A DNA stretch of 64,000 bases, taken from positions 7,236,501 through 7,300,500 of the forward strand of contig JBBMOA010000020.1 in NCBI GenBank assembly GCA_037954235.1, given 5' to 3'. Made by a program: the position numbers and the translations under genes. The DNA is from Aulostomus chinensis. Lineage: Eukaryota > Chordata > Actinopteri > Syngnathiformes > Aulostomidae. This document shows, piece by piece, positions 1 through 10,360 of this stretch (position 1 is its first letter; every line of letters starts with the position of its first letter). Under the pieces are notes generated by a model. It searched no databases. It had not been told where the DNA came from and saw nothing but the letters and a program-made list of their open reading frames with translations.

Positions 1-642
1 ATATATATAAATATCACAATGCAAGTGCTTGACAATGTTTTTTTTTAAACCAAATCTGTTGAATCAAAGATTCTGCAGGAAAGCTAATTCAACAGAAAAC
101 CAAAGAAAAGCTATTATGATACAATTCATGGAGGGGCTTGGGCTGATTGCTAAGTGTTTCCACCTGTTCCCCAATACTTTGTGTCTATATTGTCTGTGTC
201 TGCGTTTGTCTTGTGCCAGTGTATTTCATCCTTGTGGTTCACCACAGCCTTTGCCACAGCCTTGATTGGTGTTTTGCGTTTTCCTTCCTCCAGGTGAGAG
301 ATTTTTTTTTGTTGTAAGTTTTTCTATCTTCAGCCAGTTAACGTTTTCACAACTTAGTGCCTCCCATTATTTAGGAGTGTTTTGTTGTTTATGCTTTTTA
401 TTCTGAATTCTTGTTTCCTCCGTAGCTGGAGTGATTTAATTTATTGATTCACCTTCAATGGCCTAGTGTGTTTATTCCTCGTTTTAGGGGAGTGATTTTT
501 TTCTTTGTGATATTTTTCATAACCACGCCTCTTCCCATACAGAATAGGAGTGATCCTATAAAATAGGTTGATAGCTTGTATTCTGTTCCTTGAACTTGGA
601 GTCACCTGGATACCTTCATTAAAGCTTTTATTGAAACACCTG
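1..642. other. AT-rich sequence without a recognisable gene
   Basis: I see no coding pattern, RNA gene or repeat family here. The only long reading frame (29-265) has no family resemblance. The last nine bases match the left half of the preferred target of Harbinger elements (see the element that begins at 643). Confidence 0.6.
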
Positions 643-902
643 GGGCCTCATGTATCAATACTTGCGTGGATCTCATAGTAAAAAAACGGCGGTCACAAGA
701 ATCCCGAAAGTTGCGCATGCAGAAAAAAATCCGGATGTATCAATCTGTGCAAGCGCCGGAATCCACACACGTTTCCTTGATACATGCCAATCAGCGTGGA
801 ATTGAGCACAGATGTCCGAGTGACCAGACCCACCCGTTACGCCCACCTATAAATACGCAAATTTATTTAAATAGGGTCTCCGCTGTGCGCACTCGCAAAA
901 CA

Positions 903-1017
903 ATGTCAAAGAAAAAGAGATTCACGGCATGCAAGCTGGAGGTGTGGGTCGGTGAGGTAGAGGAGAGACAGCAGATTTTGTTTGCCAACCTGTCCAGTGG
1001 TGTCAGTACAAAAAAAA
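903..1017 (+). pseudogene. Harbinger Myb/SANT-like DNA-binding protein, N-terminal piece
   Basis: The frame starts MSKKKRFTACKLEVWVGEVE, which fits the start of the second protein of animal Harbinger elements, a Myb/SANT-like protein that helps the transposase enter the nucleus and bind the element ends (family knowledge). The frame runs into an A-run at about 1010-1018, where it is interrupted by unrelated sequence. In copy 2 the same A-run continues directly into the rest of the domain (36350-36430), which shows that copy 1 has been broken here. Not functional. Confidence 0.7.
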
Positions 1018-1625
1018 AATATTATTGGCTAAAGTTCCCTTCTAATCACCAGTGTTGTTTATCATCATGTTCATCCATCTTAACCACTTCTAATGACAAA
1101 TTGAGTCATTAAGCGTGTTTGAAGGTTTATGACGATGGTAGAAACGTGTTCGCTCCGTCCTTTACTGAACAATCAAAGTGATATAAAGCACAGTGTTGTG
1201 TGCTGAAGAGCGAATTGGTCAAAAATAATGATAATTGATAATTATGGATATAATTGATTATTAAATAAATTACTAATTCATATTAATTATTCGGGCACCA
1301 CCCTGATGAGTTCAGGGAAACTAAAACACGACCAAGCTTGGAAAAGTTATCAGTCTCGAACAGAGTTGATCTACTCAACAGTCAATATTCTCAAACATTA
1401 ACTACATAGGGATAGCTCTGATGATTGAAGGATGAGATCCGAGCACTGGCTATTACTTAGACACGGGACCACACTTTTGTACACAAAAGGCACTACGACT
1501 TCTCTCTTATAATAAAAGTATTTATTAAACACAATGCATCAATCAATCAGCAACACGTTGGTATAACGGTTCTATCTAACCAACAGATACAAAGTGATAT
1601 GTGTGAGCGTGTGTATGAGTGAGGG

Positions 1626-1659
<34 letters not shown>

Positions 1660-2065
1660 GGAGGAAGGGAGGGTAGCCAGAGATGATCCCCCTTAGTTTT
1701 AAGAGCGTGTGGTCACTCCTAATGCAGGCTTCAGAAAGGGGTGTTAGGCCTCAAAGGCCTAAAGTCCTTTCTTCAGATGGATTAGATTTAAAATCTCAGA
1801 ATTAATCTCTTCTCCTGGTTGTGTTGGCACAACAACAGTTTTCCTCACTAAATCTGTGCGAGCATAACTACGTCATAAGCTTGCACTACTGCAAGCACTC
1901 TGAAAGATTTCCTATCTCTATTCTAATGCATGTCTGCAATTCTAACTTCCTAAACAATGCAAGCTAAACGTATGACTAAATTCCACACTGCGCAATCACT
2001 AAATGCAATAACTACAATAATCAATTGGCTTAAATCTAAATTTAAATAACAATATGGAAAATGCC
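1018..2065 (-). mobile_element. Inserted block, candidate retroviral-type LTR plus leader
   Basis: This block sits exactly where Harbinger copy 1 departs from copy 2. Read on the minus strand it has an AATAAA-rich stretch near 1530-1510, then sequence ending CATCA, a GGG spacer and TGGTGCCCGA (1300-1291), which resembles the start of a lysine-tRNA primer site (TGGCGCCCGAA). That arrangement (poly(A) signal, CA end, primer site) is what an LTR and leader look like. A GT microsatellite lies at 1628-1657. No coding sequence of a retroelement is visible and I could not define the far end or a target duplication, so this is a tentative reading. Confidence 0.35.
1628..1657. repeat. (GT)n microsatellite
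   Basis: An uninterrupted run of GT dinucleotides, preceded by related GTGTGA-type sequence. Confidence 0.9.
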
Positions 2066-2700
2066 ACTAACAGAACCTCAAGGAGAAGGTCAAGCAGCGT
2101 ACAGCTGCCCTCCGGAGGAGTGCGGGCAAGAAAGGTGGGGGTTAGGGAGAGGGGCACCTGATGGAATTTGAGCAGCAGGTGGTGTCAGTCACGGGTAGCA
2201 GCTCTGTGGGGGGATTGTCGCCCCCACCCACGCTGACTCCGAGAGCCTGGAGGGTAAGTGGCAACTCTATTACTTACGCAACATTTCCACATGCTTTGCA
2301 ACAGATGTAAATGCAACAAATACACAGAATTGGCCATTTAAATAAACCAATATGTTTAATGTTTAACAGAAATCGATACGTCAGCCATGCCGCCGATGTG
2401 CAGCACCCCTGCCGTCTCTCGCATCAGCCCGTCTGGCGGCTCAGGGTCATGTGCCAGGACCAGCGGCATTCAGGACAGCCCGTCTCCCAGCCCCAGCACC
2501 AGGCCGACAAGCAGCGTACGGTACTCCAGCCCACCCGGACCCTGCTGTGCATCCTCTGGCCCACACGGATCCAGTGGGAGGGTCCTCACACAGGCGGTCC
2601 TGCAGTCACAGGAGGACATAACTGGGATCAATGAGCGGCTCAACCGCCTGATAAATGTTATGGAACGTTTAGTGGACAAAATACATTTATTTGGCTTCAT
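2066..2700 (+). pseudogene. Harbinger Myb/SANT-like protein, C-terminal exons
   Basis: After the inserted block the Harbinger protein resumes with a lysine/arginine-rich stretch (2070-2250). A good splice donor (G|GTAAGTG at 2254) and acceptor (TTTAACAG ending at 2370) define a 117-bp intron. The following exon from 2371 is rich in Ser and Pro, then ends in a Leu/Ile/Asn-rich helical tail (INERLNRLINVMERLVDKI) typical of the C-terminus of these proteins. The 5' part of the domain (903-1017) is separated by about 1 kb of foreign sequence, so the gene cannot be expressed as a whole. Confidence 0.6.
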
Positions 2701-2739
2701 GAATCGTGTAGTAGCTTCTTACCCATACACATTGTGGAA

Positions 2740-3300
2740 ATGAAATTCTGGCATGCAAGGATGGCTGCCCAGCCAGGATCAGTGTCCATCCCTCCAGCCT
2801 CTGCGCATCGATGATCTGCACATTGATGGAGTGGAAACCCTGCAAATTGCGCTTTAATATTGGCCTGTTCAACCGCACCATAAGGGAATTTAATCTACCT
2901 GCGGGAGAGGCGGATGATCAGGTCCACCACCTAGGGCAAGGCCCGGCTGAGGGTCGACTGGCTCACCCCGGAGCAGCCTGCCATCTCCCGCTGGAAGGAG
3001 TCAGTGGCCAAGAAGCTGAGCGTGCTCAGTACCAGTGTTGGCACTGGCACAGCTCAGCTCCTGACGGTTCTGCACTGGAGCGCCGGTCGCAGCTCCTCAC
3101 AAATTTTCAGGAGGATGGCCCGCGGTACCCGGAACTGGCATATCAGTTCAGTTCATCATCACTGTTGTGGAGCAAGTCCTCCCGCTCCCTGAAATGCTGC
3201 TCCCGTCTTATTGCACCGTTTTCTACATCCTCCAACAGTGCAAGTGCTGCCATTGTTGAAAGTTGCACATTCAGCACAATTGTGAAGGTTCTTTCATAGC
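2740..3300 (-). pseudogene. HARBI1-type transposase relic (copy 1)
   Basis: On the minus strand this region matches the transposase piece of copy 2 (38813-39290), including the stretch VVDLI..LSRR.IKFPYGAVEQAN. HARBI1-type transposases cut and join element ends with a DDE triad. Here the segment between 2838 and 2848, which in copy 2 encodes GAIDCTH with the first catalytic Asp and the following VNRK..HPINVQ, has been cleanly lost (about 104 bp). Several stops are also present. It still keeps upstream sequence that copy 2 has lost. Confidence 0.75.
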
Positions 3301-3582
3301 TACTTAAGTAACGCCAACAGATGTTTGTCTTTGTGTTTGTGTTGAAGGCTTTTTTGTGCCCAATGTATGTGCGGTTGTCAAATAATGTCAGTTACCAAAC
3401 ACTGCCACACAGTGTCACCAACGGACCAAAGTGCAGTCAACGCAAGAATCGGCTTTCCGCCAACTTCTATGGCACCTCCGGACTTGGCGTAAAACAACAC
3501 AAGAATCGCTGAACTTTTCATGTTGATACATCTGAACGTGAGCGCTGATCCTGGCGTACCCAAGTTTTTCTTGCGTAAACAG

Positions 3583-4075
3583 TTGGGGTGTGAGGAGATC
3601 TCGTGCTACGTGAGATTAAACTCGGCGATATTCCTCGTCACGTTAAATATCTGTTTCGCGAAATTTGTGAACTAATATTTGTGACCTGTGGGGGCAGTAA
3701 TACGCCTTTGCTACGTCGAGCCTGCCAGAGCCTAAAGAAAGAGAAGGAGGAGCTGAAGCTGAGGAGAAGGAGGGAAGGATCGCTTCAACAATGACATCCA
3801 AAAAGATTGGTAGTATTACCATTGAAGAAGCCCCCGCCACTTTCAATAAACATTTTAGTTTTCGTTTCAATTTGTGGAAGAAGTTTATTAAAAGCTCATG
3901 CTTACAACATGCATGTAAAGAGTTATATTTCAAAATGCATGTGCAACTCGGTTAAATAAAAGTATGTTGGTCAAGTCATATACTTTGTCATTGTAGTTTT
4001 CTTAAAATCTCGTCTCGTGAACCCAATATCGTTTCTCGTCTCATTTCGTGAGCTGAGTGTATCGTCACATCCCTA
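3583..4075. mobile_element. hAT-type MITE, 493 bp, inserted in Harbinger copy 1
   Basis: The element is flanked by a perfect 8-bp duplication GTAAACAG (3575-3582 and 4076-4083), the hAT hallmark. Its ends are imperfect inverted repeats: TTGGGGTGTGA on the left and, read inwards from the right, TAGGGATGTGACG. Internal sequence has repeated GAGATCTCGT/ACGAGA motifs near both ends. Removing it rejoins the Harbinger right end. No transposase remains. The reading frames across it are accidental. Confidence 0.9.
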
Positions 4076-4215
4076 GTAAACAGCGTTGATTCATGAGGCC
4101 CCTGAACCCTGCGCCTGTGTCCAAGCTCAGTCTTGGCAACTCCCTGTTCTTTTTTAAAAAGCAATACTTGTCATGATCATTCAGTGATGCAGGTGTCATC
4201 TATCATATTGTGCAA

Positions 4216-4427
4216 ACTCTGTGATTGTCTGTCTGTATGTAAGCAGAATCACAAAATTTCTGCAAAACATGTTGGAGCATTAAGTCCATAACGACTACAC
4301 CTGCACACTGACTACTTAGAATTCACTGACAGGCAGAGCCCTGTGTTTTACTATGACCGGTACATAGGTGACACTAAAGTAATAGGGCAGATTGGGGAAC
4401 AGGGAGGGGGTCTGTAGTTAATGTTAT
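4216..4427. repeat. Dispersed repeat, copy A
   Basis: Starts with ctctgtgattgtctgtctgt and runs through gtaagcagaatcacaaaatt to about 4427. A near-identical copy is at 15468-15650. No open frame and no clear terminal repeats, so the class is unknown. Copy A has about 17 bp (ctacttagaattcactg) inside it that copy B lacks. Confidence 0.7.
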
Positions 4428-4441
4428 TTAAGAGCATTTTC

Positions 4442-4486
4442 CATCCATCCATCCATCCATCCATTTTCTTCCGCTTATCCTGTTAA
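4442..4486 (-). repeat. SINE 3'-tail fragment
   Basis: The (CCAT)n run followed by tttcttccgcttatcctgtt is the reverse complement of the 3' end of the tRNA-derived SINE described at 6085. Only the last 45 bp remain. Confidence 0.8.
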
Positions 4487-4859
4487 TGTGGACCTTTTGA
4501 GGACTATTTTGAATGTTCACATCTCTGTCAATAAGCCAAGACTTTCCATTGTTTGTCTCTCCTTTTGCATTTTCACTTCATCACCTAGATCAGGGGGTAC
4601 CGACTTTTTGACCTTGAGAGCTACTTCCTGGGTCCTGAGTCTGACAAAGGACCACCAGTTTGAAACATTTTTCTGAAATAACAAATTTGCTTTGACCTTT
4701 GAACTAGCACAGGTCAGAGTTCACCTAAATTCACCAAACTTTAAATTATATTTTAACTCTTCTTTTTTTTGTGATAGTCATTTTCAAATCTATATAAATG
4801 CAAATGTGATTTAAAAAAAGAATAACAACAGAAAAAAAATTACATTTTTGAACAGGCCC

Positions 4860-5323
4860 TGTAGGATCAAATCTTAATATCATTGTATGAAGTATATCTA
4901 TTTGCTATTAGTTTTTGTTTAACACTGTTCGTTTCACTCAGGAAGCCACTCTGCCAGTCAAGGTACATACACCACATACACACACTTAAATTGTCACTCA
5001 CATGTACGCACTCACATTTCAATGCCTCAGACACACCTATCGCTTATGACACTGTGATGCTCATGTTTATGCAAACCTACCTAATAAAAAATGGCAACGG
5101 GGGGGGGGGGGCAGGACTTCAGAGATCGAGGAGACGAGGTTTGAGAACCAGTCCTGACTCCCCTTGCCGCAAGTAAAAGATGAATATCGGTGTCTGGGTC
5201 TCCCTCTGTTCATTGTGTCTGTTGAATGGTTAATGAACCAGGAAAGTTGGGTAACGGACTCTGTTTCTGTCTGAGGCTGGCCACCATAACGGAGTCTGTT
5301 TCTGTCCGAGGTTGAACCCAACA
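4860..5323 (+). repeat. 5' LTR of the endogenous retrovirus (464 bp)
   Basis: Begins TGTAGGATCA directly after the target duplication and ends CCCAACA, 7 bp before the primer site. An AATAAA lies at about 5082 and is followed by a G-homopolymer (5100-5111). The last ~70 bp, with two repeats of tctgtttctgtc, recur at the 3' end of the provirus; the rest of the LTR does not. Confidence 0.8.
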
Positions 5324-5330
5324 TAAAACT

Positions 5331-5348
5331 TGGTCCTTTGAGCCAGAT
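5331..5348 (+). promoter_or_regulatory. Primer binding site, tRNA-Tyr-like
   Basis: TGGTCCTTTGAGCCAGAT is complementary, with three mismatches in 18, to the 3' end of vertebrate tRNA-Tyr (…CCGGCTCGAAGGACCA). It lies 7 bp after the end of the 5' LTR, where reverse transcription would start. Confidence 0.7.
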
Positions 5349-5918
5349 CCCAACATATCACCAACCAGCGGGGAGGAGAAAGACGCCGAAGTCTGTCGTC
5401 AGCCAGAGTCACAATAGGTGATCTGATCAAAGTCCTGTAGTGTGAATTCACTATCAGGCCGGTCCAGGTCCAACTCCTCTCCGGTGGGAGGTGGTTGACA
5501 GGATCCAGGAGACGACCGGTGATCAGAGGTTGAAGACCAGACTGTAAGTAAAAGTGAGCATCACTATAACCGCGCAAATGACATGTCGGGTAGTGTCTGC
5601 CGAAAGTGACACAGATTTGGCCTAGGTTTCTGTCTGCTGAAAGTGACAGCACTAAAAGGTTGTATCTGCCCGAAAGAGATACAAAAATTGGATAGGTAAT
5701 TGTCCGCTGGAAGGGACAAACAAATTTCTACTGTGTGAAAGAAAAGTCGAGCGTGAATGTGAGTGTGAAAGTCACCGTTGAAGTGGAAGCAACGCACTGA
5801 GGGAAACCTAACGTTGTAAACGTAACTCAGTGGTCCGTTGAAATACACAATGAAGGTGAATTAGGATTTAGGTCTCAAGAAAGACACATAGTCTGTAAGA
5901 GACAACACGGTTGACATA

Positions 5919-7510
5919 ATGGGGTCAAGCAACAGTAAGTCTGCTCTTGAAGGGGATGCAAAGTACATGGAGAAATATTACCCGGGTAGCACAATATATT
6001 AAGGAAAATGGCAAAGCAAGTTCAGATTTAAGGGCAAACTTGTGGTTGAAAATTGTACTAAATTAGTGGAGAGTTTGAAAAGGAGGCTGCACGGTGGTGC
6101 AGTGGTTAGCGCTGTCGCCTCACAGCAACAAGGTTCCAGGTTCGAGTCCCGGCTCGAGCACGGGATCTTTCTGTGTGGAGTTTGCATGTTTTCCCCGTGC
6201 CTGCGTGGGTTCTCTCCAGGTACTTCCTCCCACCGTCCAAGACATACACTTGGGGACTTGGCTAATTGGATACTCTAAATTGACCATAGGTATAAATGCG
6301 AGTGTGAATGGTTGTTTGTCTCAAATGTTGGCCCTGCAATGGACTGGCGACCTGTCCAGGATGTACCCCGCCTCTCGCCCGCTGGGATAGGCTCCAGCCC
6401 CCCCCCCCCGCAACCCTTAATAGGAATAAGTGGAAGACAATGGATGGATGGATGGAGTTTGAAAAGGAAAGCAGCAGGTAAAAAAGGGAGAGAACAGGAA
6501 AAGCTGAAAGTGCAGCTCGAAGGGGCGAGAAAGTGGCTCGAACAAGCTGAAAGACGGAGGAAGGCCATTCGAGATAGGAAAACCGCCATGCAGGGCACAG
6601 CTGTAGTTCAGCCCAATGAGGAAACGTCTCAGTCCGCAACGGTCAGAGAAAGACTAAGTAGTTTGCAAATGAGGGAAGAAGAGGAAAGACGTTGAAGAGA
6701 AGGTGTAAAGAAGGAAAAACAAAAGAACAGGAGGATGAGGATGAGACATCCCTCCCCTCCACACCTGTGTCTGAACAAACCAGACGAAAGAAGAACAAAA
6801 AGGCAACGGGTGGAAAAGGAGGGGGAGGAGGACTCTTCCCCTCATTATCTCCACATCAACCTAAAACTGATAATGAAGACAGCGATTTAGAAAAGGGTGC
6901 ATGCAATTTGCGACCTAACGCACTCCCACCTGATGGAGATGGATTGTTTCCCTTCATCCAGGTGGCAAATCCCCACTTTGGATTAGAGCAAGACCAGGAC
7001 AGAACTATTCTGGTCTACAGACCTCGGTCTGACAGCGACTGTGCTGCGGCTGTAGCATCACTGCCAGACCCGTCAAAAGATCCAGATGGCTGGGAAAGAG
7101 ACTTCCTGAGCCTGATAGATTCATACCACCTTAACAGTGCCGAAGTGATGCATGCGGTATTCAAACAAAAATTGGACTCACGTCAGAGGAAATTTTACCG
7201 GCCGAGACGGTAATTGAATCATACTCACACCGAACTCCCCAGAAATTACAGCGAGTGTGAGAAATGTGACTGCCTTAGTGCGACAGCATCTCATCCAATG
7301 TCCTGATTACTAGAGGTAGCCGAGGTAGAGGCAGAGGATGAGGTCGCAGGGGGAGAACCGCCACAAAAGCGATGTATTTTGGAAGTGCCAGAAAACAGGA
7401 CATTTCTCTAAAGATTGCAGAGCTGGTGGACCCCACCGCAGACCAAATGAATATAACCAACCTCCGCCTCAGAATCCAAATCAGAAACAAAATAGAGGCC
7501 AAGACTGACA
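5919..7510 (+). pseudogene. gag: Retroviral gag, broken
   Basis: Starts MGSSNSKS (5919), with glycine 2 as a myristoylation site as in matrix proteins of C-type retroviruses. A stop follows after 27 codons. A SINE at 6085-6454 then splits the gene. After it come a Lys/Glu/Arg-rich coiled stretch (6470-6700), a Pro-rich linker and a capsid-like segment (6920-7210; FPFIQVANP, then DPDGWERDFLSLI). Near 7370-7420 a zinc-knuckle-like KCQKTGHFSKDC remains, with the first Cys out of register through a small indel, preceded by an Arg/Gly-rich stretch. Gag would form the virion core; this copy has several frameshifts and stops and cannot. Confidence 0.8.
6085..6454 (+). mobile_element. tRNA-derived SINE, full length, inserted in gag
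   Basis: Starts ggctgcacggtggtgcagtg and ends in (ATGG)n. It is flanked by a 14-bp duplication GAGTTTGAAAAGGA (6071-6084 and 6455-6468), the signature of target-primed reverse transcription. The head has RNA polymerase III box-like sequences: A box ggtgcagtggttagc, B box ggttcgagtcc. The body (tggccctgc..tggactggcgacctgtcc..) is shared with at least nine other copies in this window. Frames within it are not genes. Confidence 0.9.
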
Positions 7511-7569
7511 TCCTCCTCCACAGTCAGAACTAAGGGTGCTCTGTAAATCCACTATCAGCGGGGACATCC

Positions 7570-7965
7570 TGAACTTAGAAGAAATTCTAGCCTGTTACTC
7601 TGGCACAAAACAAAAACCGTTAAGAAACATCATAGCAAATGGAAAAAGTGTTTCGTTCCTGTGTGACTCGGGAGCCTGCAGGACGGTTCTCAGGGAAAAT
7701 ATTCCAAATTTATAACCCTCAAATGGCCAGATCGCCCAGCGTCTCTCTAAGCCAGTGTGGTTTGTTGACCCCGAAACAAATGTTACCTGCAAGGCAGACT
7801 GCCAGTTAATCTCCTCGGATGTAACGTCATGGCCCAACTGAAGGTGGTCCTCTGGCACACTTCAAACGGGATGATAGCACGAGGAATGGGTGAGCTAGAC
7901 GAAACAGATACATTTGTACTACAAGGAAGAAATCCACCATTCTACTGGTGGTAATTAGATTTTCC
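7570..7965 (+). pseudogene. pol: Retroviral protease relic
   Basis: Near 7655-7685 the translation SFLCDSGACRTVL contains the D-S/T-G active-site triad of retroviral aspartic proteases. A stop follows about ten codons later (near 7713) and further stops reach 7960. The position between zinc knuckle and RT is the normal one for pro. Confidence 0.65.
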
Positions 7966-8980
7966 AAATCCCGACCCATGTCAAACTGCAAAACAGGTAT
8001 TGGAAAAAGCTGAAACTAGACTAGATAATGATCAACCACACACGTCAATGCACCCTGAAGAGTTGCACGTGACTCTGCGATTTAGACATTACAGGGGCCC
8101 AGACCCTGACTATGACAAAGCCATTCCAAAGTTGGGCCCACAGAGAGTTCAGCTGCCTTATATCTATACAGATGGTCACTGCACTGCAGGTACAGATGTC
8201 ATCCTGTCAAAAGACGCAAAGGCATTGTACAAAGTCTGGTGATCCCCATGTGTCATTATGCAAATCCCCAGAGCAAAAATGGGAAGAAAGAATTAGCAAG
8301 ATTCATACAGACGTGTAAGAGAATACAAAATTGGACAAAGCCTGATAAAGATGGTTGGCAGTCATTCACAGACGAGAAGTACAGAGACGTTAGCTGGGAT
8401 GGGTTGTGACGACCACACCGACTGCTCAAATCTCTGATAAAGATGACAACGAGAATGATTCTGACACCTGACTGCTCAGTGAAGAGACACCTCCCGAGTT
8501 GAATGAAGTTCCTCTGGAGTTGTGGTTCCAAGGAGCAGCAGATGCAGGACTGTTAACAACAGCAGTACCTGTTATTGTTAAACCTAAATCAGATTACAGG
8601 CCAAGAATAAAACAATATCCATTAAAACCAGATGCTGAAAAAGGCATAAAACCCATAATCGAAGACATGTTGAAATGTAGCATATTGATTAAAGCACCTG
8701 AAGCGACATGCAACACTCCCATTTTTCCTGTCAAGAAGGCGGGACCAGAAAATAAATGGAGAATGGTACAAGACCTACGAGCTGTAAATCAAGCTGTAAA
8801 GACTAGAGCTCCAGCTGTACCTGATCCACACACACTGCTGAATAATCTGAAACCTGATTAAAAACAATGGTTCACTGTTATTGACCTGAGCAATGCATTT
8901 TTCTCAATTCCTGTCCATCCAGACTCCCAACATTGGTTTGCTTTCACTTATCTGGGAGAGAAATATATACTATTGACGGC
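7966..8980 (+). pseudogene. pol: Retroviral reverse transcriptase, N-terminal part
   Basis: 8499-8861 encodes the fingers region: PLKPDAEKGIKPIIEDML, then WRMVQDLRAVNQ (motif around the LPQG/DLR region). After a stop at 8859 the frame goes on with FTVIDLSNAFFSIPVHPD, RT motif A, whose catalytic Asp is the D of VIDLS. Sequence then jumps within about 50 bp to integrase, so the YxDD motif, connection and RNase H are deleted. The upstream piece 8000-8242 is pre-RT pol sequence. The motifs resemble gamma/epsilon-type retroviruses. Confidence 0.8.
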
Positions 8981-9530
8981 AAACCCGTCCTTCCTAAAAC
9001 TCTGTTCAAAATGGCCGCTACATTGAGCCATGGGCCTTGCCATGTCTCAACAGGAGGGATGGTAAACATCATAAATTTGCATTTCTACACGTTTGGACTC
9101 AATTCCTACTCAAAGAACTTCTGCAGAGCATGCGAAATCTGCTGTAAACACAATCCAGAGGGGAACATAAGACCAAAAAGGGGGAGGTTTCCCCAACCAC
9201 AACATCCATTTCAACACCTACACATGTACTATATTAAACAGCTGCAAGAATCTAAAGTACTGTCTCATGATCATCAACCCATTTTCTAAGTGGGTAGAAA
9301 TACTCCCGACAGCCAAAGCAGATGCCCTCACAGTAGCAAAAGCCTTATGTAAACACATCATTCCAACGTTTGGCATACCTGAAAGAGTGTACAGTGACAA
9401 CAGTCCACACTTCGTAAATTCTATCATACAACATATTGCTGACAATTTGGGAATGACATTAAAAAAAATCACTGCACTTATCACCCACCCACCCACTCTG
9501 TGCAAATTATTGTGTGCAAATCTCTGCTAA
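8981..9530 (+). pseudogene. pol: Retroviral integrase relic
   Basis: 9115-9165 encodes the CxxC half of the zinc-binding domain (FCRACEICCKHNPEG). After a frameshift near 9270, SKWVEILPTAKADALTVAKA follows and then ERVYSDNSPHFVN, which contains the second catalytic Asp of the DDE core. The stretch up to the third acid is cut short at about 9480 by a CCCA-rich run. The part around the first Asp (near 9220) is damaged. Inactive. Confidence 0.8.
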
Positions 9531-9677
9531 TAAAGCGCTGAATCTCTTATCAAAGTGTGTGGTACCCCTATGTGAGTAACACTGCCTATGTTTACCCATT
9601 TTAACCTAAATGATAAAATCAGTCCATTTGATGTGGCAAAGTCTTCTTGACCTCAGTAACGAAGGTCTCTTCGTTCC

Positions 9678-9747
9678 ACGGACTCTGTTTCTGTTTGAGG
9701 CTGGCCACCATAACGAAATCTGTTTCTGTCCGAGGTTGAACCCAACA
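9678..9747 (+). repeat. 3' LTR remnant of the endogenous retrovirus
   Basis: About 70 bp from acggactctgtttctg to cccaaca match the end of the 5' LTR with three differences. The 150 bp before it (9531-9677), which contains an AATAAA near 9529 and should be the rest of the LTR, does not resemble the 5' LTR. The GGCCC duplication follows directly. Confidence 0.75.
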
Positions 9748-9818
9748 GGCCCGTTTTGAACCTCACATTGTCCTCAGGGGCTACCTGGTGCCCACGGGTC
9801 CCATGTTGGTGACCCCTG

Positions 9819-10360
9819 CTCTAGACACATTGGAGAGTGAAAAGTCTCCAAGCACAAGCTCTTCAGAGGTAGTGGGTAGTCATATCGCCTGACATCAAGA
9901 CAATGAAGAGATATTATGCACCTTAGTGGCCATATTATGGTCACATTAGCTGTATACTAATTGGATTTATTTGACAAAAATGAAATCCTATATTTTCATG
10001 AACTTTTCAGTGAATGTTAAGTGTGTCTTTGTTATTTTTCCTCTCCAGATGCAACAATGATTCAACTGATGACTAAGAAAATGTGAGAAAGATGATCCTT
10101 CGTCCCATCAGATTTGTTGTACTACCAATTCTGGCAACAACTCATTGAACTTAAGTGTTATGTTTCTTTTGTATTTATAACAATACTGTGTATACTGTAA
10201 GTGAAAAGGAAAAATGTGAAAAACATTATAAAACTGAATTTGATATTAGTTCCCCTTTAATTGAAACTAACATTTTTAGGTATAAATTGTGAATTTCCTC
10301 AGAGTTCAATCAATGTAGTGCGTATAGATTATGAGAATTTGAAGAAAGTTTTGTGTACTT
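9819..10360. other. No recognisable feature
   Basis: AT-rich sequence. No coding pattern or known repeat seen. Confidence 0.5.

Larger units (their letters stand above)
643..4101. mobile_element. PIF/Harbinger DNA transposon, copy 1, degenerate
   Basis: The ends are inverted repeats: gggcctcatg at the left and catgaggccc at the right. Both ends are followed by CTG (640-642 and 4102-4104), a 3-bp target duplication of the CWG type. The left flank gaaacacCTG fits the left half of the AAAACACCWGGTCTTTT target known for zebrafish Harbinger elements. Inside are a plus-strand Myb/SANT-like protein (two exons) and, on the minus strand, remains of a HARBI1-type transposase. A second copy at 36049 shares the left 170 bp and the transposase region. 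The element has been broken by an LTR-like block near 1018-2065, an approximately 104-bp deletion in the transposase, and a hAT MITE at 3583-4075. Confidence 0.85.
4860..9747 (+). mobile_element. Endogenous retrovirus, degenerate and internally deleted
   Basis: A provirus with TG...CA ends and a 5-bp target duplication GGCCC (4855-4859 and 9748-9752). Order: 5' LTR, tRNA-Tyr-like primer site, leader, gag, protease, reverse transcriptase, integrase, remnant 3' LTR. Envelope, RNase H, most of RT and the end of integrase are gone. Gag starts with a myristoylation-type MGSSNSKS and the RT/IN motifs are of the gamma/epsilon (class I) kind seen in fish, which is an inference from motifs. Many stops and frameshifts make it inert. 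Confidence 0.85.
4591..9818. mobile_element. hAT-type MITE split by an endogenous retrovirus
   Basis: The two halves, 4591-4859 and 9753-9818, are the ends of an older element with inverted termini: CAGGGGGTACCGAC on the left and CAGGGGTCACCAAC read inwards from the right. Flanks acctagat and ctctagac agree at five of eight positions, an eroded hAT-size duplication. The left half contains gaccttgagagctacttc, which recurs in many fish hAT MITEs (from memory). The retrovirus at 4860-9747 went into it and duplicated ggccc. Confidence 0.6.

Noticed and set aside
5100..5111. Homopolymer runs (also 12714-12727, 26421-26436, 62586-62597) as functional signals
   Set aside because: Short C or G runs in repeats are likely replication or assembly effects; nothing around them suggests function.
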